NCBI GenBank assembly: GCA_903832325.1
Contig: CAILBC010000045.1
Coordinates: forward strand, 62,001-126,000
Direction of reading: 5' to 3'
Source of the DNA: an uncultured Sphingomonadales bacterium
GTDB taxonomy: Bacteria; Pseudomonadota; Alphaproteobacteria; Sphingomonadales; Sphingomonadaceae
DNA: 64,000 nt
Shown: in pieces, positions 17,440 through 26,523 of the stretch
How the letters are laid out: each line of letters starts with the position of its first letter
Position numbering within the stretch: the stretch's first letter is position 1
Made by a program: the position numbers and the translations under genes
The notes under the pieces: generated by a model
Databases searched by the model: none
The model's input: the letters and a program-made list of their open reading frames with translations, nothing else
Told to the model about the DNA's origin: nothing

Positions 17440-18799
17440 CGTTGCGCACCCGCGCCACTTCGGCATCGATGTTGCGCGTTGCGGCGATATAGTGCCACGT
17501 CGCCCAGAACCCGGTCGGCGCCAGCATCAGCAGCGCGATGCGCAGCGAGGCCCCGTCGGCGCCATGCGGCCCCGCGACATGGTCAGACACAAAGCCCACG
17601 AATTGCGGCGCGATCACCAGATTGGCAATATTGGCAAGCAGCAGCGTTACCGCCGAAACCATCGCGCGCAATTGCGGTGGCACCATGTTGTTGAGCAGGC
17701 CAAAGCACGGGCCGATATAGAAATACATCGCCGGCACCAGAATCCACAGGCAGATCTTGGCCACCGCCAGGTTGTCGGTCCAGTAGATAAAGAATGACGG
17801 CACCGTGACCACGCCCACCACCAGCGCCATCAACCACAGCACGCGTTTGGGATCGGTCATCAGGTTGGTGGCCATCAACAGGCCAGTGCCCACGGTCGCC
17901 AGGCTCCCCGCGATCAGATACATCGGCCCCAGAATCTCGCCCGCCTGCCCCGCGGTCATGTGATAGACGCGCTGCAGATACGTCGGGGTCCACCACATCA
18001 GGCCCCAGCCCCACAACGCGGTGACCGCGCTGCCCATCATCAGGTGCACGGTCGCCGGCTGCGACATGATCGTGCGCAGCGCGGCGACAATCGGCACTTT
18101 CACTTGCGCGCGTTCGATTGCGGCGCGCGCGGTCGAGGTATCGGTGCCGTCCATCGCGCCGCGGCGCGGTTCGCGGATCGTAGTGAAAATCAGGATGCCC
18201 ATGACCACGCCCGGCACGCCCATCGCATAGAACGCCGCGCGCCAGCCATACGTATCGGCCACACGCCCGGCAACATCCGCACCGATCCACGCCCCCAGCG
18301 AAGCCCCCAGCGCCCAGAACGTGAGCGCAAAGGTGCGCTGGTGCGGACGGAACCAGTCGGCCAGCATCGACGTCGAGGGCGGGGTACCGCCGCTTTCGCC
18401 GATGCCCACGCCGATCCGCGCCAGAAACATCTGGGTAAAAGTGCGCGACAGGCCGGTAAACACCGTAAGCGCCGACCACAGCACCAGCGCGACCGAAATG
18501 ATGTTTCGCCGGCTATAGCGATCGGCCAGCGCCGAAATCGGGATGCCCGCCGACACATAGAACACCGCCAGCGCGGTTCCGGTCAACCAGGCGAGTTCAC
18601 TGTCGGTCACGTGGAGATCAAGCTTGATCGATTCCATCACCGTGCTGATCACATAGCGATCGGCAATGTTCAGCGCATAGACCAGCGACAGCACGATCAG
18701 CACATACCACTGGCGCGAGGTCATTTCGCCAATTCCCGACCCGGCAAACAGGCCCGCCGGTGCGGTTCCCGGTTCGGCTGCCTGCGTTTCTTGCGCCAT
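17429..18799 (-). CDS. Major facilitator superfamily transporter
   Basis: 456 aa with the hydrophobic pattern of twelve transmembrane segments. The first helix (WYVLIVLSLVYALNIADRYV) and the loop 2-3 motif ALADRYSRRNIIS place it in the MFS, nearest the Spinster-like group. The ATG at 18799 is favoured because GGGAG lies 6 bases upstream; the adjacent ATG at 18802 is spaced too closely. It is the last gene of the demethylation operon, 104 bases after soxG. It is the obvious candidate to import the quaternary amine or export a product. Direction and substrate are inferred from context only. Confidence 0.85.
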   Translation of the reverse strand: MAQETQAAEPGTAPAGLFAGSGIGEMTSRQWYVLIVLSLVYALNIADRYVISTVMESIKLDLHVTDSELAWLTGTALAVFYVSAGIPISALADRYSRRNIISVALVLWSALTVFTGLSRTFTQMFLARIGVGIGESGGTPPSTSMLADWFRPHQRTFALTFWALGASLGAWIGADVAGRVADTYGWRAAFYAMGVPGVVMGILIFTTIREPRRGAMDGTDTSTARAAIERAQVKVPIVAALRTIMSQPATVHLMMGSAVTALWGWGLMWWTPTYLQRVYHMTAGQAGEILGPMYLIAGSLATVGTGLLMATNLMTDPKRVLWLMALVVGVVTVPSFFIYWTDNLAVAKICLWILVPAMYFYIGPCFGLLNNMVPPQLRAMVSAVTLLLANIANLVIAPQFVGFVSDHVAGPHGADGASLRIALLMLAPTGFWATWHYIAATRNIDAEVARVRNAEF

Positions 18800-18903
18800 C
18801 ATCCACTCCCCATCGGCACGGCATCGCGTGCGCGTCTTTTTTATGACTATCGCCCCCTTGCGCCGATGACCAGATATCCGGGCCCCGTTCGCGTCGGGTT
18901 TAT

Positions 18904-19434
18904 TCAAGAAAGGTGCGCGGCCTCCCGCAATTCGCCGGATTCGGGCGCCACTTCGTGCCAGCCCAGCCCGCGCCACAGCGACAGGCAATGTTCGGTATAG
19001 CTGCGCGGCACAAACACGTCGCATTGCGCCGTCGCGCGCACATGCACCGCACAGCGCACGTGGCACAGCGGCGTCACCGCAACCGAGCCCGGGCCAAACG
19101 CGGGATTTTCGGCATCGATCAGCCCCGATTGCATCAGCAGATCGCGCCAGCCCGCGCCGGAAAGCCGCACCCGGTTCCATGCGCCGCCCACAGCGGTGAC
19201 CACACCCGTGGTGGCGGGCACCGTGGCCGGAAAACCGGCGCCATCCAGCCACCAGCGGCGCGGCGCCACGCGCAGCACCATGCCCTGCGCCATGCCCTGC
19301 GTCGGGGCCAAAGTCGGGGCCAGCGCCTGGCCTGGCCCCGGCAGCGCGATGCCCAGTTCTGCCGCCGCAGTGGCGTGATCGGTATCGTGCCACAGATCAA
19401 GCGCGACAAGGCCCGCGGCCGGGGTGACAACCAT
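18904..19434 (-). CDS. soxG: Sarcosine oxidase gamma subunit
   Basis: 176 aa from the ATG that begins MVVTPAAGLVALDLWHDTD, one base after the soxA stop; a GTG at 19443 would overlap soxA. The C-terminal part, PLCHVRCAVHVRATAQCDVFVPRSYTEHCL split around residues 120-165, resembles the GcvT-like fold of SoxG. Central residues APTLAPTQGMAQGM come from two adjacent 12-bp duplications (19278-19325). It is the fourth subunit of the heterotetrameric sarcosine oxidase, and its position after soxA follows the usual soxBDAG order. Divergent sequence makes the call rest partly on context. Confidence 0.75.
   Translation of the reverse strand: MVVTPAAGLVALDLWHDTDHATAAAELGIALPGPGQALAPTLAPTQGMAQGMVLRVAPRRWWLDGAGFPATVPATTGVVTAVGGAWNRVRLSGAGWRDLLMQSGLIDAENPAFGPGSVAVTPLCHVRCAVHVRATAQCDVFVPRSYTEHCLSLWRGLGWHEVAPESGELREAAHLS
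19278..19325. repeat. Two adjacent 12-bp tandem duplications inside soxG
   Basis: CCATGCCCTGCG is present twice (19278-19289, 19290-19301), followed directly by TCGGGGCCAAAG and TCGGGGCCAGCG (19302-19325). Both preserve the reading frame and insert four-residue repeats. Confidence 0.8.
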
Positions 19435-19435
19435 C

Positions 19436-22306
19436 TCAGTCACGATAGCGCGCCCCTTCGTCATCATAGAACAGCGGTGGCCCGACGCTGACCCGCACAT
19501 AACTGCGCCGCGTGGGCGACCAGGCAAACAGCGTTTCACCGTACCGCGCCCGCCCGTCGACCAGCAGGCCCAGCGCGATCGAACCTTCGCCGGCCACGCG
19601 CGGGGCGGCGGTGGTGACATGGCCCAGCGGTTCGTCACCTTCGCGCACCACGAGCATGGCGCCTTCGTTGATTGCGCCGCCGGCGATGGCGGTCAGCCCG
19701 ACAAGCTGGCGGCGGCCCGTCTGGTCGGCCATGGCCGGGCGGGTCAGGCCCTGCCAGCCGACAAAACCGCCCGCCTTGCGCAGCATGCCACCAAGGCCCA
19801 GATCGGCCGGCGTGGTGCGCCCGTCGGCTTCGGCACCGATCACCACATGGCCCTTTTCGACGCGCAAGTGGTCCATCGCATCCAGGCCAAAGGCGCCCCC
19901 GCCCGCCGCGCGCACAGCATCGATCAGGCTGGCGAACACCGGCGCGGCGTGATGCGCCGGCACATGCACTTCAAACGCGCGTTCGCCGCTATAGCTCGCC
20001 GCCAGAATGCGCACGGCCACACCGGCGATCATCGCATCGGCCAGCCCCATGTGCGCCGGCACCGCCGCCCCGGTCAGGTCGGCGAGGATCGCCGCAGAAC
20101 GTGGCCCGGCCAGCGCCAGCCCCGCCCAATGTTCGCCCAGATCGACCACCGCCGCGCGCGGATGATCGAGCAGGATATCGGTGACATAGGACAAGTGCCG
20201 TCCCATGCGTGCCGCACCGCCCGACGAACTGGTCAGCAGCCAGCGATCATCGGCCAGCCGCCACAGCGTGCCATCATCCATCACAATGCCGTCTTCGCGC
20301 AGCATCAGCGTATAGCGGCCACGCCCCACGGCCAGCTTTTCCACCGGCGTCGCGCAGACCGCCGCCACCACGCGCAACGCATCGGGCCCGGCGATTTCGA
20401 ATTTGGCGAGCGACGACACATCGACCACGCCCGCGCTGGCGCGCACCATCCGCGCCTCGCGCAGCGATGCCGTGCCGATGCTTTCACCGGCATGCGGATA
20501 GACGCGCGGACGAAACCACAGCCCGGCCGGCACCCACAGCGCGCCAAGCGCATCGTGCGCCGCGGCCAGCGGCAGGCGGCGGATCGGCCCGGCATGATCG
20601 CCGTGCATCGGCCCGGCAAAGGCACCCATGGTGACCGGGGTATAAGGCGGGCGGAACGTCGTCAGCCCCGCTTCGGGTAGGGCAACACCGCGCCCATCGG
20701 CAATCTGTGCCAGCGCGACCATGGCGCCGGTCTTGCCCTGATCGGTGCCCATGCCCAGCGTTGTATAGCGCTTCACATGCTCGACCGAGACATAGCCTTC
20801 GCGCTGCGCCAGCGACAAGTCACTGGTGGTGACGTCATTCTGAAAATCGACAAAGGCCTTGCCCGGCGCTTCGCCGCGCCACACCGGGCCGGGCTGCGGC
20901 GCGGTGGCGGCACCCAGCGGATCGGCAATCACCGCCTGCGGCAGGATCGCGGAAAGATCGTGCACGCCGGCGGCGGCGCCTGCCGTGCGGTTGGCCTGGC
21001 GCCCGGCCCCAGGCAGGAAAGCGCCCCTGTCGGCATGATAATCAAGCGCGCCGCCGGCCTGCCGGTGAAGATGGAGCACGGGGCTCGCCCCGCCCGACAT
21101 GGCCAGGCAATCGCAAGCGAAACGCTGGCGCGTTCCTGCCACCAGCGCCTCTACCCCGGAAACCTGCATGCCCTTGCGCAGCGCGCGCAAGGGCCGGGCA
21201 TCGGTGTGCACCGCAAAACGGTTGCGCGCGGCATCGATGATTGCCCCCTGCGGGGCGGTGCGGCTGTCGAGAATGGCCACGATTTGCGCGCCGATCCCGG
21301 CCAGCGCAAAGGCGGTGCGATAGGCATCATCGTGGCTGGTGGCGATGACCACGCGCTGCCCGGCGGCAACGCCATGGCGCAGCGCCAGTGTGCGCACCGC
21401 ACCCGCCAGCATCACCCCGGGCAGATCGTTGTCAACAAACACCAGCGGCCGTTCGATCGTGCCGGTGGCCAGGATCACTTCGCCGCAGCGCAGTTTCCAC
21501 AGCACCTGGGCGATATCTGCACCGGGCTGGCCCGGTTCGGTGCGCCGCTCCACCGCGGTAACGAAATTGTCGTCCCAATAGCCGGTGGCGGTGGTGCGCG
21601 TCAGCACCCGGCCCCCGGCAGCGCGCACCCGCGCCGCCGTTGCCTGGGCCCAGGCCATGCCCGGCTGGCCATCGATGGTCACTGTTTCGCGCGCCAGGCT
21701 GCCGCCCGGCACGGCATCCTGTTCGATCAGGATCACCCGGCGCCCGGCCTCGGCCGCTTCGGCCGCGGCCTGCAGACCGGCGGGGCCTGCGCCCACCACC
21801 AGCACATCGCAAAACGCGCTGCGGTGGGCATAGGCATCGGGATCGGCCACGGTGGGTGGCAGGCCAAGGCCCGCGGCCCGGCGGATCACGCTTTCATACA
21901 GCATCCAGCGCGCGGGCGAGCCAAAGAACGTCTTGTAGTAAAACCCCGCCGGGATCAGCGGCGCGGCCAGCGAATTGATCGCGCCCACATCCCAGCGCAA
22001 CGACGGCCAGGCATTCTGGCTGCGCGCGACCAGCCCGTCATAGACGAACACGTCGCTGGCGCGCACATTGGGTTCGGCATGGGCGCCCTCGCCCACGGTG
22101 ACCAGCGCCGAAGGTTCTTCCACCCCGGTCGCCAGAATCCCGCGCGGGCGGTGATATTTGAAACTGCGCGCGACCAGGCCAACGCCATTGGCAACCAGCG
22201 CCGCGGCGAGCGTGTCGCCCGTCTGCGCCTGCATCCGCCTGCCATCAAACACGAAACCGATGGTTTGGGCGGCAATTCCCGATCCGCTGCGTCCCGTGGC
22301 GGCCAT
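19436..22306 (-). CDS. soxA: Sarcosine oxidase alpha subunit
   Basis: 956 aa, the expected size. It oxidatively demethylates N-methyl amino acids with SoxB and hands the methyl group to tetrahydrofolate. Residues 15-100 form the N-terminal ferredoxin-like domain (DTLAAALVANGV, SFKYHRPRGIL). A dinucleotide fold starts at DVLVVGAGPAGLQAAAEA near residue 167. The C-terminal 390 residues are the GcvT-like folate-binding domain (FDVSSLAKFEI-type segment, then VEKGHVVIGAEADG). The ATG overlaps the soxD stop (TGATG), which fixes the start. Confidence 0.93.
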   Translation of the reverse strand: MAATGRSGSGIAAQTIGFVFDGRRMQAQTGDTLAAALVANGVGLVARSFKYHRPRGILATGVEEPSALVTVGEGAHAEPNVRASDVFVYDGLVARSQNAWPSLRWDVGAINSLAAPLIPAGFYYKTFFGSPARWMLYESVIRRAAGLGLPPTVADPDAYAHRSAFCDVLVVGAGPAGLQAAAEAAEAGRRVILIEQDAVPGGSLARETVTIDGQPGMAWAQATAARVRAAGGRVLTRTTATGYWDDNFVTAVERRTEPGQPGADIAQVLWKLRCGEVILATGTIERPLVFVDNDLPGVMLAGAVRTLALRHGVAAGQRVVIATSHDDAYRTAFALAGIGAQIVAILDSRTAPQGAIIDAARNRFAVHTDARPLRALRKGMQVSGVEALVAGTRQRFACDCLAMSGGASPVLHLHRQAGGALDYHADRGAFLPGAGRQANRTAGAAAGVHDLSAILPQAVIADPLGAATAPQPGPVWRGEAPGKAFVDFQNDVTTSDLSLAQREGYVSVEHVKRYTTLGMGTDQGKTGAMVALAQIADGRGVALPEAGLTTFRPPYTPVTMGAFAGPMHGDHAGPIRRLPLAAAHDALGALWVPAGLWFRPRVYPHAGESIGTASLREARMVRASAGVVDVSSLAKFEIAGPDALRVVAAVCATPVEKLAVGRGRYTLMLREDGIVMDDGTLWRLADDRWLLTSSSGGAARMGRHLSYVTDILLDHPRAAVVDLGEHWAGLALAGPRSAAILADLTGAAVPAHMGLADAMIAGVAVRILAASYSGERAFEVHVPAHHAAPVFASLIDAVRAAGGGAFGLDAMDHLRVEKGHVVIGAEADGRTTPADLGLGGMLRKAGGFVGWQGLTRPAMADQTGRRQLVGLTAIAGGAINEGAMLVVREGDEPLGHVTTAAPRVAGEGSIALGLLVDGRARYGETLFAWSPTRRSYVRVSVGPPLFYDDEGARYRD

Positions 22307-22551
22307 CACAGCGCCTCCACATCGCGAAAGGCATGGGTCACACGGTCCCGCGTCAGCCGCAGCCACTGGCCGCAGCCTTGCACATGGACCCAGATTTCGT
22401 GATCTTCACCGCGCAGATTGGCGCGGGCATAGAGCGCCGCCATCGCAACCCCGGGCGCGTCATCCAGCCGGACGAGGCTGTCGACGCTTCGTTCGTAGGC
22501 GAATTCTTCCTGGTTGCGGGGGCCGCAATGCGGGCACGGGATCAACAGCAT
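22306..22551 (-). CDS. soxD: Sarcosine oxidase delta subunit
   Basis: 81 aa. It begins MLLIPCPHCGPRNQEEFAYER, the SoxD hallmark; the cysteine pair CPHC belongs to the structural zinc site, and a third cysteine lies in QGCGQWLRL near residue 60. Small zinc-binding subunit of the heterotetramer. It is 12 bases after soxB and overlaps soxA by one base. Too short to be secure alone, but sequence and context agree. Confidence 0.93.
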   Translation of the reverse strand: MLLIPCPHCGPRNQEEFAYERSVDSLVRLDDAPGVAMAALYARANLRGEDHEIWVHVQGCGQWLRLTRDRVTHAFRDVEAL

Positions 22552-22563
22552 GGTCTATGCGCC

Positions 22564-23841
22564 CTATCGGTGCTGCGGCATGGGGCCGGCGCCCGCTTCA
22601 TCGACAGTCCGGCCGCTGGCAAAGCGATCGAGCCCGAACGGCGCGGCAATCGGATGGTTTTCGCCGGTGGCGAGCAGATGGGCATAGAGCCAGCCCGATC
22701 CGGGCGTTGCCTTGAACCCGCCATAGCACCAGCCGCCGTTGAGATAGAGCCCGGCCAGCGGCATTTCGCCGATGATCGGCGCGCCGTCAAAGCTCATGTC
22801 GGTCACCCCCGCCCAGCTGCGCACCATGCGCAGCCGCGACAGCGCGGGCGCCAGCGCGATGCATTGCGCGATCGATTCCTCCAGCCGGATCGGCGCGCCG
22901 CGCTGGGCATAGCTGGGGAACATGTCGGGATCGCCCCCGCCGACAATCCCGCCCTTGTCGCTTTGCGAAAAATAGCAGTGCAGCGATTGCGACATGACCA
23001 CGGTATCGATCATCGGTTTGACCGGCTCGGTCACCCAGGCCTGCAACGTGTGGCTTTCGATCGGCAGCTTCAGCCCGGCAAGGCCTGCGACATGGCCGCT
23101 GTTGCCGGCAACGCAGATCGCGGTGCGCCCGCCGGAAATATCCCCGCGCGTGGTGGTGACCCCGGTCACGCGGTCGCCATCGCGCAAAAACCCGGTCACT
23201 TCGCAATTTTCGATGATGTCGACGCCCAGATTGTCGGCGGCGCGGGCAAAGCCCCAGGCCACTGCATCGTGCCGCGCGGTGCCGCCGCGCCGCTGGATCA
23301 GCCCGCCTTCGATCGGCCAGCGCGCATCGCGGCGCATATCGAGCAGCGGCACCAGTTTGGCCACGGCATCGGGCGTCATCAATTCGGCATCGATGTTCAT
23401 CGCGATCAGCGCGTCGCCGCGTTCGGCCAGCTTTACCATGTCGGCATCGCTGTGCCCCAGGAACAGCGCGCCGCGCGGCGAAAACATCACGTTGTAATTC
23501 AGTTCGTCCGACAGCCCGTGCCACAGCCGCAGCGAATGATCGAGCATGCGCTGCAATTGCGGCTGGCGATAGTTGGAGCGCACGATGGTGGTGTTGCGCC
23601 CGGTGTTGCCCCCGCCGATATAGCCCTTTTCCAGCACCGCAACGCGCCGCACGCCGTGTACCTGCGCCAGGTAATAGGCGGTGGCGAGGCCATGCCCGCC
23701 GCCGCCGATGATGATCACGTCATAGGGCCCGCCCGGCTCTGCCGCGCGCCAGGCCCGGCCCCAGTGGCGGTGCCCGCCCAGCGCCCCGCGCAGCAGCGCC
23801 AGCGCCGAATAGCGCCCGGCCGCAAACGACGTTTTGGCCAT
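22564..23841 (-). CDS. soxB: Sarcosine oxidase beta subunit
   Basis: 425 aa flavoprotein of the D-amino-acid oxidase superfamily. FAD-binding motif VIIIGGGGHGLATAYYLA is near residues 42-59 after the N-terminal stretch AALALLRGAL-type. It continues with GYIGGGNTGRNTTIVRSNY, characteristic of SoxB. Catalyses oxidation of the N-methyl amine, with FMN/FAD covalently linked in known enzymes. It starts one base after the stop of the upstream DAO-family gene, so all flavoproteins here are tightly coupled. Confidence 0.93.
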   Translation of the reverse strand: MAKTSFAAGRYSALALLRGALGGHRHWGRAWRAAEPGGPYDVIIIGGGGHGLATAYYLAQVHGVRRVAVLEKGYIGGGNTGRNTTIVRSNYRQPQLQRMLDHSLRLWHGLSDELNYNVMFSPRGALFLGHSDADMVKLAERGDALIAMNIDAELMTPDAVAKLVPLLDMRRDARWPIEGGLIQRRGGTARHDAVAWGFARAADNLGVDIIENCEVTGFLRDGDRVTGVTTTRGDISGGRTAICVAGNSGHVAGLAGLKLPIESHTLQAWVTEPVKPMIDTVVMSQSLHCYFSQSDKGGIVGGGDPDMFPSYAQRGAPIRLEESIAQCIALAPALSRLRMVRSWAGVTDMSFDGAPIIGEMPLAGLYLNGGWCYGGFKATPGSGWLYAHLLATGENHPIAAPFGLDRFASGRTVDEAGAGPMPQHR

Positions 23842-23842
23842 G

Positions 23843-24979
23843 TCAGGCGCCTGTCAACGGCAGCCAGCCGCGCTGTTCACGCCAATCGGGCTCCAGCCCG
23901 GCAAAGCGCGCCAGCGTCAGCTTGGCAATGTCGGTAAAGCTGCACGCGCCATCGACCACCAGATCGCGCACCGCATGGCCCGTGGCCGGCGACAGGCCAA
24001 AACCCACGCCCGACATCGTGGCGATCACCACATTGTCGATCCGGTCGAGAATCGGCCGGCCATCGGGGGTGTTTTCGACAATCCCGGCCCACGACCGGAT
24101 CACGTTGAGATGGCTCGCGCGCGGAAACAGTTCGGCCACGCGCCGCGCCAGCGATCGCGACAGCGGGGTGGTCGGCCGGGCACGCGGGCCTTGCGCCGCG
24201 GTGTCGATCCATTCGTGCGGGCCGCCGCCAAACGCCAGATTGCCGCGCATGGTCTGCCGGCCATAAAGCCCGTTGCCATCCACCCCGCCCAGCGCCATCA
24301 GCGGCGCCGGCTCGGTCACGATCATTTCGGCGCGGCCAGCCATCAGCGGCACGTCGATCCCGATCGGCGCGAGCAGCCCGGCGATCTGCGGCCCGGCAGC
24401 CACGACCAGCGCGCCGCACGAAAAATGGCCCTGCGGCGTGGTTACGCCAGTGACTTTGCCGCCCTCGGTGGTGATTTCGGTGACCGGGCAATGCTGGATC
24501 ACCCGCCCGCCCTGGTCCTTCAGCGCCCAGGCAAAGGCCTGCACCGTGCGCTGCGGATTGGCATGCCCGCCAAAGCGGAAATGGATGCCGCCCAGGCAAT
24601 TGTCACCGGCAATCGGCACCATTTCGCGCGCGGTCTGCCCATCAATGCGATCGACCGGCCAGCCCATTTCGTCGCAATTGTCTGCCACGAAGTGATAATG
24701 ATCGAGATCGTGCTCGTTGGTGGCGATGATCACGCGTTCGCGCTGGTGTTCGGTGGGATAGCCCAGCAGATCGTCCATCATCGGCCACAACCGCTGTTCT
24801 TCGGCAAACAGCGGGCTTTGATAATGGCTGGCCCCGCCGCCGTTGCGGCTGGAGGCCTCGGCCCCGACCACGCCTTTGTCGAGCACCAGCACGCTCAGCC
24901 CGTCGCGCGCCAGCCACCAGGCCGACGACAGCCCGGTTACGCCTGCACCGATGACGATCACATCATAATGTACGTTCAC
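23843..24979 (-). CDS. DAO-family FAD oxidoreductase (OoxB / dimethylglycine-oxidase-like)
   Basis: 378 aa starting at a GTG that overlaps the preceding stop as GTGA; there is no ATG at the domain boundary. The FAD motif VIVIGAGVTGLSSAWWLA is at residues 7-24, followed by VGAEASSRNGGGASH. The C-terminus has IVENTPDGRPILDRIDNV and the second FAD contact GVGFGLSPATGHAV. It belongs to the same superfamily as soxB but is distinct. Paired with the next gene upstream it resembles the B and A subunits of opine oxidases or related amine oxidases, which would remove the second methyl group in the proposed pathway. Confidence 0.8.
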   Translation of the reverse strand: MNVHYDVIVIGAGVTGLSSAWWLARDGLSVLVLDKGVVGAEASSRNGGGASHYQSPLFAEEQRLWPMMDDLLGYPTEHQRERVIIATNEHDLDHYHFVADNCDEMGWPVDRIDGQTAREMVPIAGDNCLGGIHFRFGGHANPQRTVQAFAWALKDQGGRVIQHCPVTEITTEGGKVTGVTTPQGHFSCGALVVAAGPQIAGLLAPIGIDVPLMAGRAEMIVTEPAPLMALGGVDGNGLYGRQTMRGNLAFGGGPHEWIDTAAQGPRARPTTPLSRSLARRVAELFPRASHLNVIRSWAGIVENTPDGRPILDRIDNVVIATMSGVGFGLSPATGHAVRDLVVDGACSFTDIAKLTLARFAGLEPDWREQRGWLPLTGA

Positions 24980-26523
24980 AGATGCATGCTCCCGGCCAGC
25001 GTCGCCAGCTTGCGCGTTTCCGCCTCGGTCCCGATATCGGGATAGGGAATCCATTGCGTCGGAATGCCGAACCACACGTCCCACCCGGCAGACATCGCCT
25101 CGGTTTCCTGCCAGTCGGCCATGACACCCAGCGGCACCGGGCGCACCGGCACGCGCCAATTGCCGCGTGGCGCCGATTTGGGCGGCAGATTGGCCGACAT
25201 CGCCAGCAACAGCGAAACCTGTTCGCGGCAGCGACGCCCCTGGCACAGCCCCATGCCCGCGCGCGTCAGGCGCTTGACCTGTTCGGCATCGGGCGGGCCG
25301 TCTTCGAGCAGGGTATCGATCGAGCGCGCGCCCATCTTGTCGGGCCGGGGCAAATAGCGCGGCGGTTGCACGCCGACCAGATCGGCGCGGCTGACGTCTT
25401 CGCATTGGCAGACCATCGTCGTGTCGGGGCTGGTCGCCACCAGCGCGCGCAGCCATTCGGCGCGATAGGCCATCCGGTCAAACGCCGCCGGCACGTCGGG
25501 CAGCTCCGCAGTGTGGCCAAGCGCCTGCGCCATCACGGCGCGCGCCTGCGCCTCGGCCAGCGCGCGCGGGCCCATCAGGCCGGTGGCCGCACCGGCCATC
25601 CACACCCCCGGCAGCACTTCGCCCGCACCGCCCGGGATCACCGCACCACCGCGCAACGGCTCGGTCACCACCGCAGCGCCCGCCACTTCGGCCAGTTCGA
25701 TCGCCGCCACGGCATCAATCGCCAGGATCACCGTGTCGCAGACCAGCGTCTGTTCGGCGCCATCGGGCCCGGCGATGATCACCCGCTCCACGCCGTCAAT
25801 CCCGCCTTCGGCACGGATCAGGCGATGCCCGGTGAGCACCGGCGCATCGGGCATGGTGCCCTGGCCCTGCACTGCATCGCGCACTTCGATCATCGCGGCC
25901 ACGTCTATGCCCCGTCCGGCGGCAATGCGCGCGGTTTCCAGCGCCAGATCGCCCGAACCCAGGATCACCACGCGGCGCCCGGCAAAGGCATCATAGCGCG
26001 TAACCAGCGCATCGAACGCCAGCGCGCCCATCACGCCGGGCTGGTCCCACCCGGCAAAGGCCAGCGCACAATCACGCGCGCCGGTGGCCAAAATCAGCCG
26101 ATCAAACCCGACAGTCCACGATTTCTGCCCGTCGGCCAGCCCCAGCATCGCGCGCGGCAGCACGCCGCAGGCCTCACGGTTGCGCCACAGGCCCCAGGCC
26201 ATCGTGCCCAGCCGCACATCCACGCCCGCTTCGAAGCATTCGGCAATCAGCGGCTCGTTTTCCACCAGCGTTTCCAGCAGGCGTTCGGGCGCCTGCAACG
26301 CCGCCGTGGCGCGGCCGCCAAACCACAGCGGCACATCGCTTCCGGCGAGCGCCGGCGGCACCGGGTGTTCGTCGATCAGCAGCACCTGGCGCCCGGCACG
26401 CGCGGCTTCGAGCGCGGCGGCAAGGCCGGCAGGGCCGGCGCCAACCACCACGATATCGTGCATTTCATCAGGAGCGGGAATTTTGCCATCGATGGCGTAA
26501 CGGTCATGAATGCGGTCGGTCAT
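24976..26523 (-). CDS. FAD/NAD oxidoreductase with [2Fe-2S] domain (OoxA/HcnB-like)
   Basis: 515 aa. FAD motif DIVVVGAGPAGLAAALEAARAG near residues 23-44, NAD-type motif RRVVILGSGDLALETARIA near residue 180. A C-terminal BFD-like iron-sulfur domain has C-x-C (VCQCEDVS) and, about 60 residues later, CxxxxC (GLCQGRRCRE). This layout matches opine oxidase subunit A and hydrogen cyanide synthase HcnB. It probably forms a complex with the next gene product (23843-24979) and passes electrons to the respiratory chain. Start and stop both overlap neighbours by four bases. Confidence 0.82.
   Translation of the reverse strand: MTDRIHDRYAIDGKIPAPDEMHDIVVVGAGPAGLAAALEAARAGRQVLLIDEHPVPPALAGSDVPLWFGGRATAALQAPERLLETLVENEPLIAECFEAGVDVRLGTMAWGLWRNREACGVLPRAMLGLADGQKSWTVGFDRLILATGARDCALAFAGWDQPGVMGALAFDALVTRYDAFAGRRVVILGSGDLALETARIAAGRGIDVAAMIEVRDAVQGQGTMPDAPVLTGHRLIRAEGGIDGVERVIIAGPDGAEQTLVCDTVILAIDAVAAIELAEVAGAAVVTEPLRGGAVIPGGAGEVLPGVWMAGAATGLMGPRALAEAQARAVMAQALGHTAELPDVPAAFDRMAYRAEWLRALVATSPDTTMVCQCEDVSRADLVGVQPPRYLPRPDKMGARSIDTLLEDGPPDAEQVKRLTRAGMGLCQGRRCREQVSLLLAMSANLPPKSAPRGNWRVPVRPVPLGVMADWQETEAMSAGWDVWFGIPTQWIPYPDIGTEAETRKLATLAGSMHL

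Noticed and set aside
19424..22402. Long plus-strand open frames opposite soxA (about 418 and 541 codons)
   Set aside because: They are antisense shadows rich in R, H, Q and A with no domain, and their codon use does not match the neighbours, whereas soxA has clear motifs.
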